From Flavivirga algicola (lineage in GTDB: Bacteria > Bacteroidota > Bacteroidia > Flavobacteriales > Flavobacteriaceae), in the NCBI RefSeq assembly GCF_012910715.1, contig NZ_JABBHF010000003.1:248001-312000 (forward strand): a stretch of 64,000 nt of DNA. Direction: 5' to 3'. Made by a program: the position numbers and the translations under genes. Shown here piece after piece: positions 45,671 to 53,679 of this stretch. The notes beneath the pieces are model-generated. The model searched no databases. It had not been told where the DNA came from and worked only from the letters and a program-made list of their open reading frames with translations. The number at the start of each line of letters is the position of its first letter. Within the stretch, counting starts at the first letter, position 1.

Positions 45671-45706
45671 CAAAATTAGCACCTACATATTATCATAAGG
45701 ATGATA
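45671..45706 (-). promoter_or_regulatory. Possible pta promoter box with adjacent palindrome
   Basis: On the minus strand TAATTTTG (45671-45678) matches TAnnTTTG, 70 nt before the pta ATG. No TTG box precedes it; at that position lies the palindrome TATCAT-AAGG-ATGATA (45691-45706), which could bind an activator. Confidence 0.35.
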
Positions 45707-45751
45707 TTTGTCATACTTTTCATTTAAAACGTATTCAATTATAAAGAAAGG

Positions 45752-46648
45752 TTATTTTGATGTTAAATCCCTAAAGAGAGATTCCAAACTTGCATTTTTT
45801 TGATTAAGTTGTAAAATTTTTAATTGATTGTCGTGAGCAAAATCAAATACATGAGATCGCATGTCTTCTGAGGTTTTAAAAGTAATTTCATAAACAAAAC
45901 CATGCGTATTGTTTACACTTTTAACTTTTGGAAGTTTAAGTAAAAAAGCATCTTCAACACGATAATCAAATTCAACAACAACAATCTGTTCCTTTTCATC
46001 CCGTAACTCACTAAGCTTTTTGTCTGCAACAATTTCACCTTTATTGATTATGATCACACGATCGCACATAGCTTCAACCTCTTGCATAATATGTGTAGAT
46101 AGGAATACGGTTTTGGTTTCTCCAATGGTTTTAATGAGGTTTCTAATATCAACCAATTGGTTTGGATCTAGACCAGTGGTTGGTTCGTCTAATATTAAAA
46201 CATCAGGATCATGCAATAAGGCATTTGCCAAGCCAACACGCTGGCGATACCCCTTTGAAAGCTGCCCTATTTTTTTATGAACTTCTGGGGTTAAGCCAGT
46301 AAGTTCAATAACATCATTAATACGCTGTTTCGAAACCTTGTAAATATTGGCATTAAAGTTTAGATATTCTTTAACAAACATGTCCAAGTATAAAGGATTG
46401 TGTTCTGGTAAATATCCGACGCTTTGCTGAACAAGTTGCGTGTGCTCTTTTATATCATGTCCATTGACTTTGGCAGCACCTTCAGTAGGGTTGATATAAG
46501 TAGTTAATATTTTCATCATGGTAGATTTTCCAGCACCATTGGGACCTAAAAATCCAACAATTTCCGGTTTGTTAACCTTAAATGAAACCTGGCTTAAAGC
46601 TTTTTGTTCACCATAGTGTTTTGAAATTCCTACTACTTCAATAGACAT
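45752..46648 (-). CDS. gldA: Gliding-motility ABC transporter ATP-binding protein
   Basis: A 298-residue ABC ATPase: Walker A GPNGAGKS (35-42), signature LSKGYRQRVGLANALLHD, Walker B VLILDEPTTGLD, and the switch His in STHIMQE. The length and C-terminal part (FDYRVEDAFLLKLPKV... SLESLFRDLTS) match GldA of gliding Bacteroidota, which acts with GldF and GldG. The partners are not in the window, which is normal since gldA is usually separate. General multidrug or lipid export ATPases are alternatives. Confidence 0.85.
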   Translation of the reverse strand: MSIEVVGISKHYGEQKALSQVSFKVNKPEIVGFLGPNGAGKSTMMKILTTYINPTEGAAKVNGHDIKEHTQLVQQSVGYLPEHNPLYLDMFVKEYLNFNANIYKVSKQRINDVIELTGLTPEVHKKIGQLSKGYRQRVGLANALLHDPDVLILDEPTTGLDPNQLVDIRNLIKTIGETKTVFLSTHIMQEVEAMCDRVIIINKGEIVADKKLSELRDEKEQIVVVEFDYRVEDAFLLKLPKVKSVNNTHGFVYEITFKTSEDMRSHVFDFAHDNQLKILQLNQKNASLESLFRDLTSK

Positions 46649-46753
46649 AATTAAAATTATTTATTCAAAAATAATAATAATATAATGCTATAGAAGTTTT
46701 GTTGTATAATCTTTAAAACTTTTAAAAAATTCAAAAAAAACCGATACCACAAT

Positions 46754-46783
46754 TTTGATTTCTTAAAATATTATTTACTTTAG
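46754..46783 (+). promoter_or_regulatory. Promoter of the phe/tyr operon leader
   Basis: TTTG (46754-46757), an 18-nt spacer, then TACTTTAG (46776-46783), one base off TAnnTTTG. The expected start near 46789 lies about 5 nt before the leader peptide ATG at 46794, so the leader RNA would begin almost at the peptide. Confidence 0.6.
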
Positions 46784-46793
46784 CCTCATAATT

Positions 46794-46877
46794 ATGACAA
46801 CAACAGTATTTTATACATATTATAACAACTGGTTTTATTTCTTTTTTAGCAAAAGGAACGAGGCGTTGTATGTATAA
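46794..46877 (+). CDS. Aromatic leader peptide of the phe/tyr operon attenuator
   Basis: A 27-codon reading frame, too short for usual gene finding. It starts MTTTVFYTYYNN, continues W-F-Y-F-F-F-S-K-R-N and ends EALYV. It has 5 Phe (6, 14, 16-18), 5 Tyr (7, 9, 10, 15, 26) and Trp13: 11 aromatic codons of 27, including five Phe/Tyr in a row after Trp13. A terminator starts 25 nt after the stop and pheA 112 nt after it. The layout matches E. coli pheL-type attenuation: slow decoding when Phe or Tyr is short lets transcription pass the terminator. Composition and position make chance unlikely, but expression is unproved. Confidence 0.85.
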   Translation: MTTTVFYTYYNNWFYFFFSKRNEALYV

Positions 46878-46931
46878 TTTATAACTATAAATTTTAAATA
46901 TGAGTCTCGATGAAAATCGGGACTTTTTTTT
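46859..46931 (+). terminator. Attenuator terminator with candidate antiterminator upstream of pheA
   Basis: AGTCTCGAT (46903-46911) and ATCGGGACT (46916-46924) make a 9-bp stem with one G-U pair and a GAAA loop, followed by eight T's (46924-46931). CGAGGC (46859-46864), in the leader codons for Asn-Glu-Ala, can pair over 6 bp with GTCTCG (46904-46909) of the terminator's left arm. A ribosome stalled on the Phe codons (16-18) would leave CGAGGC largely free; one at the stop would cover it. The pairing was worked out by eye. Confidence 0.82.
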
Positions 46932-46989
46932 GTTCAACCTTTAGTTGAATAACCTCCATTAAAACGAGGTCTTATAAAAAAAATGAATT

Positions 46990-47817
46990 TTGATTAAAAC
47001 AGTAGCCATACAAGGAGTAAAAGGATCTTTTCATCACATTGTGTCACAACAATTTTTTGAGAAGTCTGTCGATGTTATTGAATGTCTGACATTTGATAGG
47101 GTTGTAGATTCGTTAATTACAAAAGAATGCGATGCGGCTATTATGGCTTTAGAGAATTCTATTGTAGGATCCATTATTCCTAATTACGCTTTAATTGATA
47201 CGTATGGTTTACATGTTGTTGGCGAACATTATTTAGATATTCAACACAATTTAATGGCATTGCCGAATCAACGTATAGAGGATATAGAAGAAGTGTATTC
47301 GCACCCTATGGCATTATTGCAATGTAAGGAATTTTTTAAACAGTATCCCCACATTAAGTTGGTAGAAGATAAAGATACAGCCGAGGTAGCACAGCGTATC
47401 CAAGAAAAAAAACTTAAAGGGGTTGGCGCAATTGCAAGTGTTATGGCCGCCGACATATTTGAATTGGATGTTCTGGCAACAAGTATTCAAACGATAAAGC
47501 ATAACGAAACACGATTTGTTATTGTAAAACGAACAAATTCTGAAGTGTCTGAAAATGAAATCAACAAGGCTTCTGTTAAATTTGAAAGCGATCATAAAAG
47601 AGGTAGTTTGGCAGCAATTCTTAATGTGATGAGCGATTGTAAATTGAATTTAACCAAGATTCAATCCTTGCCAATAATTGAAACACCATGGAAGTATGCC
47701 TTTTTTGTTGATGTTACTTTTGAAAAATATGTGGATTTTAAAAAATCAAAATCCATAATTGATATTATGGGAGAAGGATTTAAAGTATTAGGCGAATATA
47801 AAAATGCTAAATTATGA
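46990..47817 (+). CDS. pheA: Prephenate dehydratase
   Basis: A 275-residue monofunctional PheA that makes phenylpyruvate. The start is TTG 46990: an in-frame TGA at 46984 closes the frame upstream and no ATG lies near. The dehydratase domain (1-180) begins TVAIQGVKGSFHH and has the catalytic T-R-F triplet (174-176). The ACT domain (about 203-275) has NLTKIQSLPIIETPWKYAFF, where the Phe-binding ESRP of other PheA enzymes is QSLP (225-228), so allosteric inhibition may differ. It lies downstream of the attenuator and overlaps the aminotransferase gene by 4 bases. Confidence 0.93.
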   Translation: MIKTVAIQGVKGSFHHIVSQQFFEKSVDVIECLTFDRVVDSLITKECDAAIMALENSIVGSIIPNYALIDTYGLHVVGEHYLDIQHNLMALPNQRIEDIEEVYSHPMALLQCKEFFKQYPHIKLVEDKDTAEVAQRIQEKKLKGVGAIASVMAADIFELDVLATSIQTIKHNETRFVIVKRTNSEVSENEINKASVKFESDHKRGSLAAILNVMSDCKLNLTKIQSLPIIETPWKYAFFVDVTFEKYVDFKKSKSIIDIMGEGFKVLGEYKNAKL

Positions 47818-48959
47818 TTGAAGCTGCTAATAGATTGCAAACGGTAGAGGAGTATTACTTTTCAAAAAAATTAAGAGAAGTAAATTTCCTTATTACTAGT
47901 GGAAAACCTATTATTAATTTAGGTATTGGGAGTCCAGATTTACAGCCGCCACAACGTGTTTTGGAAGCTATAAAAGAAGGGCTGTTGGAACCTAATGCAC
48001 ATAAATATCAAAGCTATCAGGGACTTCCAGAATTAAGAGAAGCTATAACAGGATTTTATAAAGATCATTTTTCGGTGTCTTTAAGTGCTTCCACTGAGGT
48101 TTTACCGCTCATGGGAAGCAAAGAAGGTATTATGCATATATCGATGGCATATTTAAATGAAGGTGATAAGGTTTTGATTCCAAATCCAGGATACCCAACG
48201 TACCAATCTGTTACCAAATTAGTAGGTGCAAAACCTGTTTTTTATGATTTAGATGCAGCAAATAATTGGCTGCCAGATTTTGAAGCTTTAGAACAATTAG
48301 ATTTAAGTCGCGTGAAATTGATGTGGGTAAATTATCCCCACATGCCAACAGGCGCTAAACCTATTGCAAGTTTATTTGAAGAATTAGTAGCCTTTGCAAA
48401 ACGGCATGATATTTTAATTGTTAACGATAACCCATATAGTTTTATATTGAATGAAGATCCAAAAAGTATATTAAGTGTTGAAGGAGCAAAAGAGGTCTGT
48501 TTAGAGCTTAATTCATTAAGCAAGACGTTTAATATGGCAGGATGGCGCGTAGGAATGGTTGTTGGAGATAACAAGCATATAAATAATATTTTGAAGGTAA
48601 AGAGTAATATGGATTCAGGGATGTTTTATGGAATTCAAAAAGGAGCTATTGAAGCTTTAAAATGTTCAAATATGTGGTTTGTAACTTTAAACAGTGTTTA
48701 TAAAAAACGTCGTGATTTGGTTTGGAAATTAGCAGATGCGCTAAACTGTACTTACGATAAAAATGCAACTGGTCTTTTTGTTTGGGCTAAATTACCAGCC
48801 TCAGAAAAAGCTGAAGCCTATATAGATTCGGTGCTTAAAAACAAGCATATATTCATTACGCCAGGAACCATTTTTGGAAGTCAGGGCGAGGGCTATATCC
48901 GATTTTCTTTATGTGCATCAAACGACGTTTTAGAAGAAGCTATAAAAAGAGTTGAATAG
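47814..48959 (+). CDS. Class I/II PLP aminotransferase, probably aromatic
   Basis: A 381-residue fold-type I aminotransferase. Motifs: INLGIGSPDLQPP (34-46), MGSKEGIMHIS, NPGYPTYQS, NYPHMPTG (173-180) and PLP Lys237 in NSLSKTFNMAGWR. It lies between pheA and tyrA, overlapping pheA by ATGA, so it probably transaminates phenylpyruvate and hydroxyphenylpyruvate, or prephenate to arogenate. Aspartate or diaminopimelate aminotransferases are alternatives from sequence alone. Confidence 0.85.
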   Translation: MIEAANRLQTVEEYYFSKKLREVNFLITSGKPIINLGIGSPDLQPPQRVLEAIKEGLLEPNAHKYQSYQGLPELREAITGFYKDHFSVSLSASTEVLPLMGSKEGIMHISMAYLNEGDKVLIPNPGYPTYQSVTKLVGAKPVFYDLDAANNWLPDFEALEQLDLSRVKLMWVNYPHMPTGAKPIASLFEELVAFAKRHDILIVNDNPYSFILNEDPKSILSVEGAKEVCLELNSLSKTFNMAGWRVGMVVGDNKHINNILKVKSNMDSGMFYGIQKGAIEALKCSNMWFVTLNSVYKKRRDLVWKLADALNCTYDKNATGLFVWAKLPASEKAEAYIDSVLKNKHIFITPGTIFGSQGEGYIRFSLCASNDVLEEAIKRVE

Positions 48960-49030
48960 TCCGCAATTTTCAATTGCAGTTACTATGAATAGAGAAGTAA
49001 AATAGTAAAAATAATACCCATTACAGAACG

Positions 49031-49058
49031 CTCTTCTTTGGAGAGGGTTAGGGCAAGG
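49031..49058. repeat. C-rich/CTTT/G-rich palindrome, copy 3
   Basis: CTCTT-CTTTGG-AGAGGG followed by TTAGGGCAAGG, 3 bases before the tyrA ATG. It shows the same plan as copies at 25268 and 27602. Confidence 0.5.
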
Positions 49059-49061
49059 AAA

Positions 49062-49913
49062 ATGAAAAATATATACATTATAGGCGTTGGATTAATAGGT
49101 GGTAGTCTTGCTATAGATATAAAAAAGAACGATCCAGAAGTGGTTATTCATGGTATTAGCAGGAAGCAAACAACGTTAGATGAAGCACTGTCACTTAAAT
49201 TAATTGATAAAAAAGCAACGCTAGATGATATAGGAAATGCCGATTTGGTCATTATATCCATCCCCGTAGATGCTACAGTAAAATTGTTACCAACTATTTT
49301 AGATAAGATTTCAGATTCTGGATTAGTTGTGGATGCAGGATCTACCAAAGTAGATATATGTAAAGTTATTGAAGATCATCCTAAGCGTAGAAATTTTTTA
49401 GCGATGCATCCTATTGCTGGAACGGAACATTCGGGACCTGGTGCTGCAATTCCTAGCTTGTTTAAAGGCAAAACAAATATTGTTTGCGAAGTTGAAAAAA
49501 CAGCATTTAAACTTCAAGAAAAAGCCTTAAAGCTTTTTGCAGATATTGGGATGCGTATGCGTTATATGAACCCTGAGGCACACGATAAGCATATAGCATA
49601 TATGTCACATTTATCGCATATAAGCTCTTTTATGTTGGGAAAAACCGTGATAGAGAAGGAGAAGAATGAGCGTGATATTTTTGATATGGCGGGTAGTGGA
49701 TTCGCTTCTACGGTTCGTCTGGCAAAAAGCTCGCCAGAAATGTGGACTCCCATTTTTAAGCAAAACAAAGAAAATGTCATTGAAACTTTAGAAGAGTATA
49801 TCAATAACCTAAGACAGTTTAAGGAACTTATGGAAAAAGATGACTTTGAAGAAGTTTATAATGAAATGAAAAATACGAATCATATAAAACAAATTTTAAA
49901 CGGAATAGCTTAA
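49062..49913 (+). CDS. tyrA: Prephenate dehydrogenase
   Basis: A 283-residue TyrA from ATG 49062; a TTG at 49038 would read through the repeat. It has the NAD motif IIGVGLIGGSL (6-16), DAGSTKVD, the substrate block HPIAGTEHSGPGAA, HDKHIAYMSHLSH and DMAGSGFASTVRLA. It oxidatively decarboxylates prephenate to hydroxyphenylpyruvate (or arogenate to tyrosine). It has no chorismate mutase domain; that activity is in the next gene, which starts 20 nt later. Confidence 0.95.
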   Translation: MKNIYIIGVGLIGGSLAIDIKKNDPEVVIHGISRKQTTLDEALSLKLIDKKATLDDIGNADLVIISIPVDATVKLLPTILDKISDSGLVVDAGSTKVDICKVIEDHPKRRNFLAMHPIAGTEHSGPGAAIPSLFKGKTNIVCEVEKTAFKLQEKALKLFADIGMRMRYMNPEAHDKHIAYMSHLSHISSFMLGKTVIEKEKNERDIFDMAGSGFASTVRLAKSSPEMWTPIFKQNKENVIETLEEYINNLRQFKELMEKDDFEEVYNEMKNTNHIKQILNGIA

Positions 49914-49933
49914 GCAGCTAAATATTAAAAATC

Positions 49934-51016
49934 ATGGAAAATAAAAAAGAAATGAGAAACTGGTTGGATGCGTTAAATTTAGATCATCCTTTGGTTATAG
50001 CAGGACCTTGTAGTGCTGAAACAGAAGAGCAAGTATTAAAAATTGCTCATGAGTTAAAAGACACAGATGTTAACTATTTTAGAGCCGGTATTTGGAAACC
50101 AAGAACAAGACCAGGAATGTTTGAAGGTGTTGGAGCTTTAGGTTTAAAATGGCTACAAAAAGTAAAAGAAGAAACAGGCATGAAAACCTGTACGGAAGTA
50201 GCAAATGCTGCCCATGTGAAATTAGCTTTAGAGCATGATGTTGATTTATTATGGATTGGAGCGCGTTCTACAGTGAGTCCGTTTATCATGCAAGAAATTG
50301 CAGATGCTTTAGAAGGAACAGATAAACCTGTGCTGATAAAGAATCCTGTAAATCCAGATTTATCTTTATGGTTAGGTGGTATAGAGCGAATATATAAAGC
50401 AGGTGTTAAAAATATTGGAGCTATACACAGAGGGTTTTCAACCTACCAAAAAACCAAGTATAGAAACATTCCAGAATGGCAATTAGCTATCGAATTTCAA
50501 AATAAATTTCCAGATATCCCTTTAATTTTAGACCCATCTCATATTACAGGAAATAGAGAGATGATTTTTGATGTATCTCAAACAGCTCTAGATTTAAATT
50601 ATGATGGGCTTATGATTGAAACACATTACGATCCTGAAAATGCATGGAGTGATGCTGCACAACAAGTTACACCTAGTACTTTAGTGCAAATTATGAAAGA
50701 TCTTAAGATTAGAAAAGAGACAGATGCAGAAGCAGAATATAACAATGCATTAAATAATTTAAGAGCACAAATTGATGTTGTTGATAATGATATTATTAAC
50801 TTATTAGGAAAACGTATGGTAGCAGCAGATGGTATAGGAGCACTTAAAAAGAAAAAAAATGTTGCTGTTTTACAATCTAAACGCTGGAATGAGATTTTAG
50901 GAAAAATGGTTTTAGAAGGACAAGAGCACGGACTTAGTGAAGAGTTTATCTTGAGAATGTTTAAGGCGATTCACCAAGAATCGATTAATCATCAAGAGAA
51001 GATTATTAACGGCTAA
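49934..51016 (+). CDS. DAHP synthase / chorismate mutase fusion
   Basis: A 360-residue protein. Residues about 10-260 are a type I-beta DAHP synthase (VIAGPCSAET, FRAGIWKPRTRPGMFEG, WIGARSTVSPF, PLILDPSHITGNR), which starts the shikimate pathway. Residues about 265-355 are an AroQ-type chorismate mutase (NLRAQIDVVDNDIINLLGKR; KSKRWNEIL), which turns chorismate to prephenate. In related enzymes the mutase domain also mediates prephenate inhibition of the synthase. It ends the phe/tyr operon; a clear terminator follows. Confidence 0.95.
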   Translation: MENKKEMRNWLDALNLDHPLVIAGPCSAETEEQVLKIAHELKDTDVNYFRAGIWKPRTRPGMFEGVGALGLKWLQKVKEETGMKTCTEVANAAHVKLALEHDVDLLWIGARSTVSPFIMQEIADALEGTDKPVLIKNPVNPDLSLWLGGIERIYKAGVKNIGAIHRGFSTYQKTKYRNIPEWQLAIEFQNKFPDIPLILDPSHITGNREMIFDVSQTALDLNYDGLMIETHYDPENAWSDAAQQVTPSTLVQIMKDLKIRKETDAEAEYNNALNNLRAQIDVVDNDIINLLGKRMVAADGIGALKKKKNVAVLQSKRWNEILGKMVLEGQEHGLSEEFILRMFKAIHQESINHQEKIING

Positions 51017-51038
51017 TAAATAAGTCATAATAAAGCAA

Positions 51039-51066
51039 AAGCCTCGCAATTGCGAGGCTTTGTTGT
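51039..51066. terminator. Terminator of the phe/tyr operon, possibly bidirectional
   Basis: AAAGCCTCGCAATTGCGAGGCTTT is a perfect 24-base palindrome (51038-51061, written here in full only as its symmetric halves AAAGCCTCGCAA and TTGCGAGGCTTT). T-rich sequence follows, and A-rich sequence precedes, so it can also serve the convergent gene ending at 51085. Confidence 0.85.
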
Positions 51067-51084
51067 TTTGAAGGGAAATAAAAA

Positions 51085-51534
51085 TTAATTATTTCTTTTA
51101 AAGATATAACGTGTTATAAAAATACCTTGCTTATCATCTTTACCACCTTTACTTTCTACAGCACTAGTAACAAAAGCTAACTCCCAGCCTTCTTCTATCA
51201 TCGTATTGATTTTTGAAGTAATTAAAGCATCATTGGCAGCAATGTTTTGGAAACGAATACCTCCTAGGTTGTAAAAGTTTAATAATTTTGTTTCATCAAA
51301 CCCTTTAACTCTAATGTCTCCACGTTTAGATTTATTACGAGTATTATCCTCCTCAGTTTGTGTGCTGGTATATTCCTTGTAATCTTTTTCTTCGTTGGCA
51401 CTAATAAGTCTAGAACGACCTAATCCATTAGGAACAATAGATTCCACACTGGTAATAACTTTGTACTGAACTTGGGCGTTACCATCGATAAAAGAAAATA
51501 AAGCAATAGTAAAAACGATAAGTAATTTTTTCAT
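51085..51534 (-). CDS. Secreted protein of unknown function
   Basis: A 149-residue protein with a signal peptide (MKKLLIVFTIALFSF, cleavage near GNAQ). The mature part has VITSVESIVPNGLGRSRLI, a polar lysine- and glutamate-rich stretch, and EEGWELAFVTSAVE followed by GIFITRYIFKR, a pattern seen in periplasmic proteins of flavobacteria, but I cannot name a family. It is transcribed toward the phe/tyr operon and away from rsgA. No enzyme motif is visible. Confidence 0.7.
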   Translation of the reverse strand: MKKLLIVFTIALFSFIDGNAQVQYKVITSVESIVPNGLGRSRLISANEEKDYKEYTSTQTEEDNTRNKSKRGDIRVKGFDETKLLNFYNLGGIRFQNIAANDALITSKINTMIEEGWELAFVTSAVESKGGKDDKQGIFITRYIFKRNN

Positions 51535-51622
51535 GTTGTTGATTGTTTAAAAATTTATAATGACAAGTTTAAACAATATCTATGCCAAAAAAAATATTTT
51601 TTAGCTTTACTTTTGAAAAAAT

Positions 51623-52573
51623 ATGACAGGACTCGTTTATAAATCTACTGGAAGTTGGTACACGGTTAAAACCGATTTAGGCCATATATATGAATGCCGT
51701 ATAAAAGGCAAGTTTCGTATAAAGGGTATTAAAAGTACGAATCCTATAGCGGTTGGAGATAGGGTAGATTTCGAACTTGAAACCCATAATAATCAAGAAT
51801 CGGGGATTATATACAAGATTCATGATAGAGCGAATTATATCGTTAGAAAATCTGTTAATTTATCTAAGCAAACACATATTATTGCTGCCAATTTGGATCA
51901 GGTTTTTTTAATGATTACTATTAATAACCCACCAACATTAACCAGTTTCATCGATAGGTTTTTGGTAACGGCCAATGCGTATTCCATAAAAACGATATTG
52001 TTGTTTAATAAAATTGATGTTTACGATGATGAAACTCTTTTAGAAGTTAAATGTTTAGCCCATCTTTATAGAAAAATAGGTTATGAGTGTATAGGCGTTT
52101 CTGCAAAAACTGGTAAAAATGTTGATAAAGTAAAAGGGCTCATGCTCGATAAAACCAGTATGTTTTCAGGACACTCTGGAGTTGGTAAATCTACACTTGT
52201 AAACGCGATTGAACCCACTTTAAATATTAAAACAAAAGAAATTTCGTCACAGCATATGCAAGGGCAGCATACAACAACCTTTGCAGAAATGTTCGATTTA
52301 AGTTTTGGAGCAAAAATTATTGATACACCAGGTATAAAAGGGTTTGGAGTGGTCGATATGGATAAGGAAGAAGTTGGTGATTACTTTCCAGAGATATTTA
52401 AATTGAAACAAGACTGTAAGTTTAATAATTGCCTACACATTCAAGAACCCAAATGCGCTGTTAAAAAAGCATTGGATAATGATGAGATTGCGTTTTCAAG
52501 ATACCGAAGTTATTTACAAATTATTGAAGGAGAAGATGAGCATTACAGAACAGATAATTGGGATAAGGAGTAA
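51623..52573 (+). CDS. rsgA: Ribosome small-subunit-dependent GTPase A
   Basis: A 316-residue circularly permuted GTPase that aids 30S maturation. An OB-fold domain (about 1-70) precedes the GTPase with motif order G4 (NKID), G1 (GHSGVGKSTLVN), G3 (DTPGIKGFG). The C-terminal zinc motif is CKFNNCLHIQEPKC. The length is usual. It is followed by dtd. Confidence 0.95.
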   Translation: MTGLVYKSTGSWYTVKTDLGHIYECRIKGKFRIKGIKSTNPIAVGDRVDFELETHNNQESGIIYKIHDRANYIVRKSVNLSKQTHIIAANLDQVFLMITINNPPTLTSFIDRFLVTANAYSIKTILLFNKIDVYDDETLLEVKCLAHLYRKIGYECIGVSAKTGKNVDKVKGLMLDKTSMFSGHSGVGKSTLVNAIEPTLNIKTKEISSQHMQGQHTTTFAEMFDLSFGAKIIDTPGIKGFGVVDMDKEEVGDYFPEIFKLKQDCKFNNCLHIQEPKCAVKKALDNDEIAFSRYRSYLQIIEGEDEHYRTDNWDKE

Positions 52574-52633
52574 GTAGTTTGTATAGGTGATATCAGTTTT
52601 AATTAATAAAGACCTAGGGATATAGGAGAGAAC

Positions 52634-53086
52634 ATGAAAGTTGTTATTCAAAGAGTATCTGAAGCAAGTGTAACCATCGATGGAGAGCAAGTAGCATCCA
52701 TGTCACAAGGCCTTTTAATTCTTTTGGGGATTGTAAATGAAGATACACCAGAAGATATAAAATGGCTAATTAATAAAATCGTAAATCTTCGTGTTTTTGC
52801 CGACGAAAATAATATAATGAATCGCTCTTTATTAGATGTTAAAGGGGAGGCTATAGTGGTAAGCCAATTCACTTTACATGCTTCTACAAAAAAAGGAAAT
52901 AGGCCTAGTTATATTAAGGCAGCAAAACCTGATGTTGCCATACCGCTTTATGAAAACTTTGTAAAACAATTAGAGCTTAGCTTAGATAAAAAAGTACAGA
53001 CAGGGCAATTTGGAGCCGATATGAAAGTGACGTTGATTAACGACGGACCAGTTACTATAATCATCGATTCAAAAGACAAAACATAA
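52634..53086 (+). CDS. dtd: D-aminoacyl-tRNA deacylase
   Basis: A 150-residue DTD that removes D-amino acids from tRNA. It has MKVVIQRVSEASV at the start, the catalytic-site SQFTLHA (116-122 region) and the Gly-cisPro-containing NDGPVTI near the end. Its stop overlaps the next ATG by one base (TAATG). Confidence 0.95.
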   Translation: MKVVIQRVSEASVTIDGEQVASMSQGLLILLGIVNEDTPEDIKWLINKIVNLRVFADENNIMNRSLLDVKGEAIVVSQFTLHASTKKGNRPSYIKAAKPDVAIPLYENFVKQLELSLDKKVQTGQFGADMKVTLINDGPVTIIIDSKDKT

Positions 53087-53607
53087 TGGCATCAGTATTT
53101 GGGCATGGTATCGTTGGTTTTACATTAGCTAAAGTTATCGATAATCAAAATACAAGATGGTTGATGATATTAGCTGTGTTTTCAACTATTCTCCCAGACT
53201 TTGATGTTATAGGTTTTAAATGGGGTATTCCCTACGCGCATCCTATAGGGCACCGCGGGTTTTCGCATTCTATATTGTTTTCTGTAATATGGACCTTTCT
53301 TTTAATGCTTACTTTTGGTCGGAAAAACAAACTCATATGGTTTTGTGTTATTTTTTTATCCACACTCTCGCACGGTATTTTGGATGCCATGACATCGGGA
53401 GGTATGGGAGTTGGCTTTTTAATTCCATTTAATAATGGTCGTTTTTTCTTTCCATTTCGAGAGATACAGGTGTCACCAATTGGAGTAGAATCGTTTTTCT
53501 CTAAATGGGGACTGAAAGTGTTATATAGTGAGTTTAAATATATTTTTGTCCCATCTTTTCTTATATTGGCTGTGAGATTTTTAATTTGCCGTGTCAAAGA
53601 TATTTAA
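53086..53607 (+). CDS. Membrane-bound metal-dependent hydrolase family protein (YdjM/DUF457-like)
   Basis: A 173-residue integral membrane protein with HGIVGFTLAK near the start, LPDFDVIGFKWG, the motif HRGFSHSILF, and a later HGILDAMTSGGMG. These conserved His/Asp residues define the YdjM-type membrane hydrolase family, whose substrates are largely unknown. Four to five hydrophobic segments are visible. It is translationally coupled to dtd through TAATG. Confidence 0.85.
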   Translation: MASVFGHGIVGFTLAKVIDNQNTRWLMILAVFSTILPDFDVIGFKWGIPYAHPIGHRGFSHSILFSVIWTFLLMLTFGRKNKLIWFCVIFLSTLSHGILDAMTSGGMGVGFLIPFNNGRFFFPFREIQVSPIGVESFFSKWGLKVLYSEFKYIFVPSFLILAVRFLICRVKDI

Positions 53608-53679
53608 TAATAAAACTGATTTTCCTCATAGATTAATCAATATTATACAAATATCTTCCGCGTTTAAAACCCTTAATAT

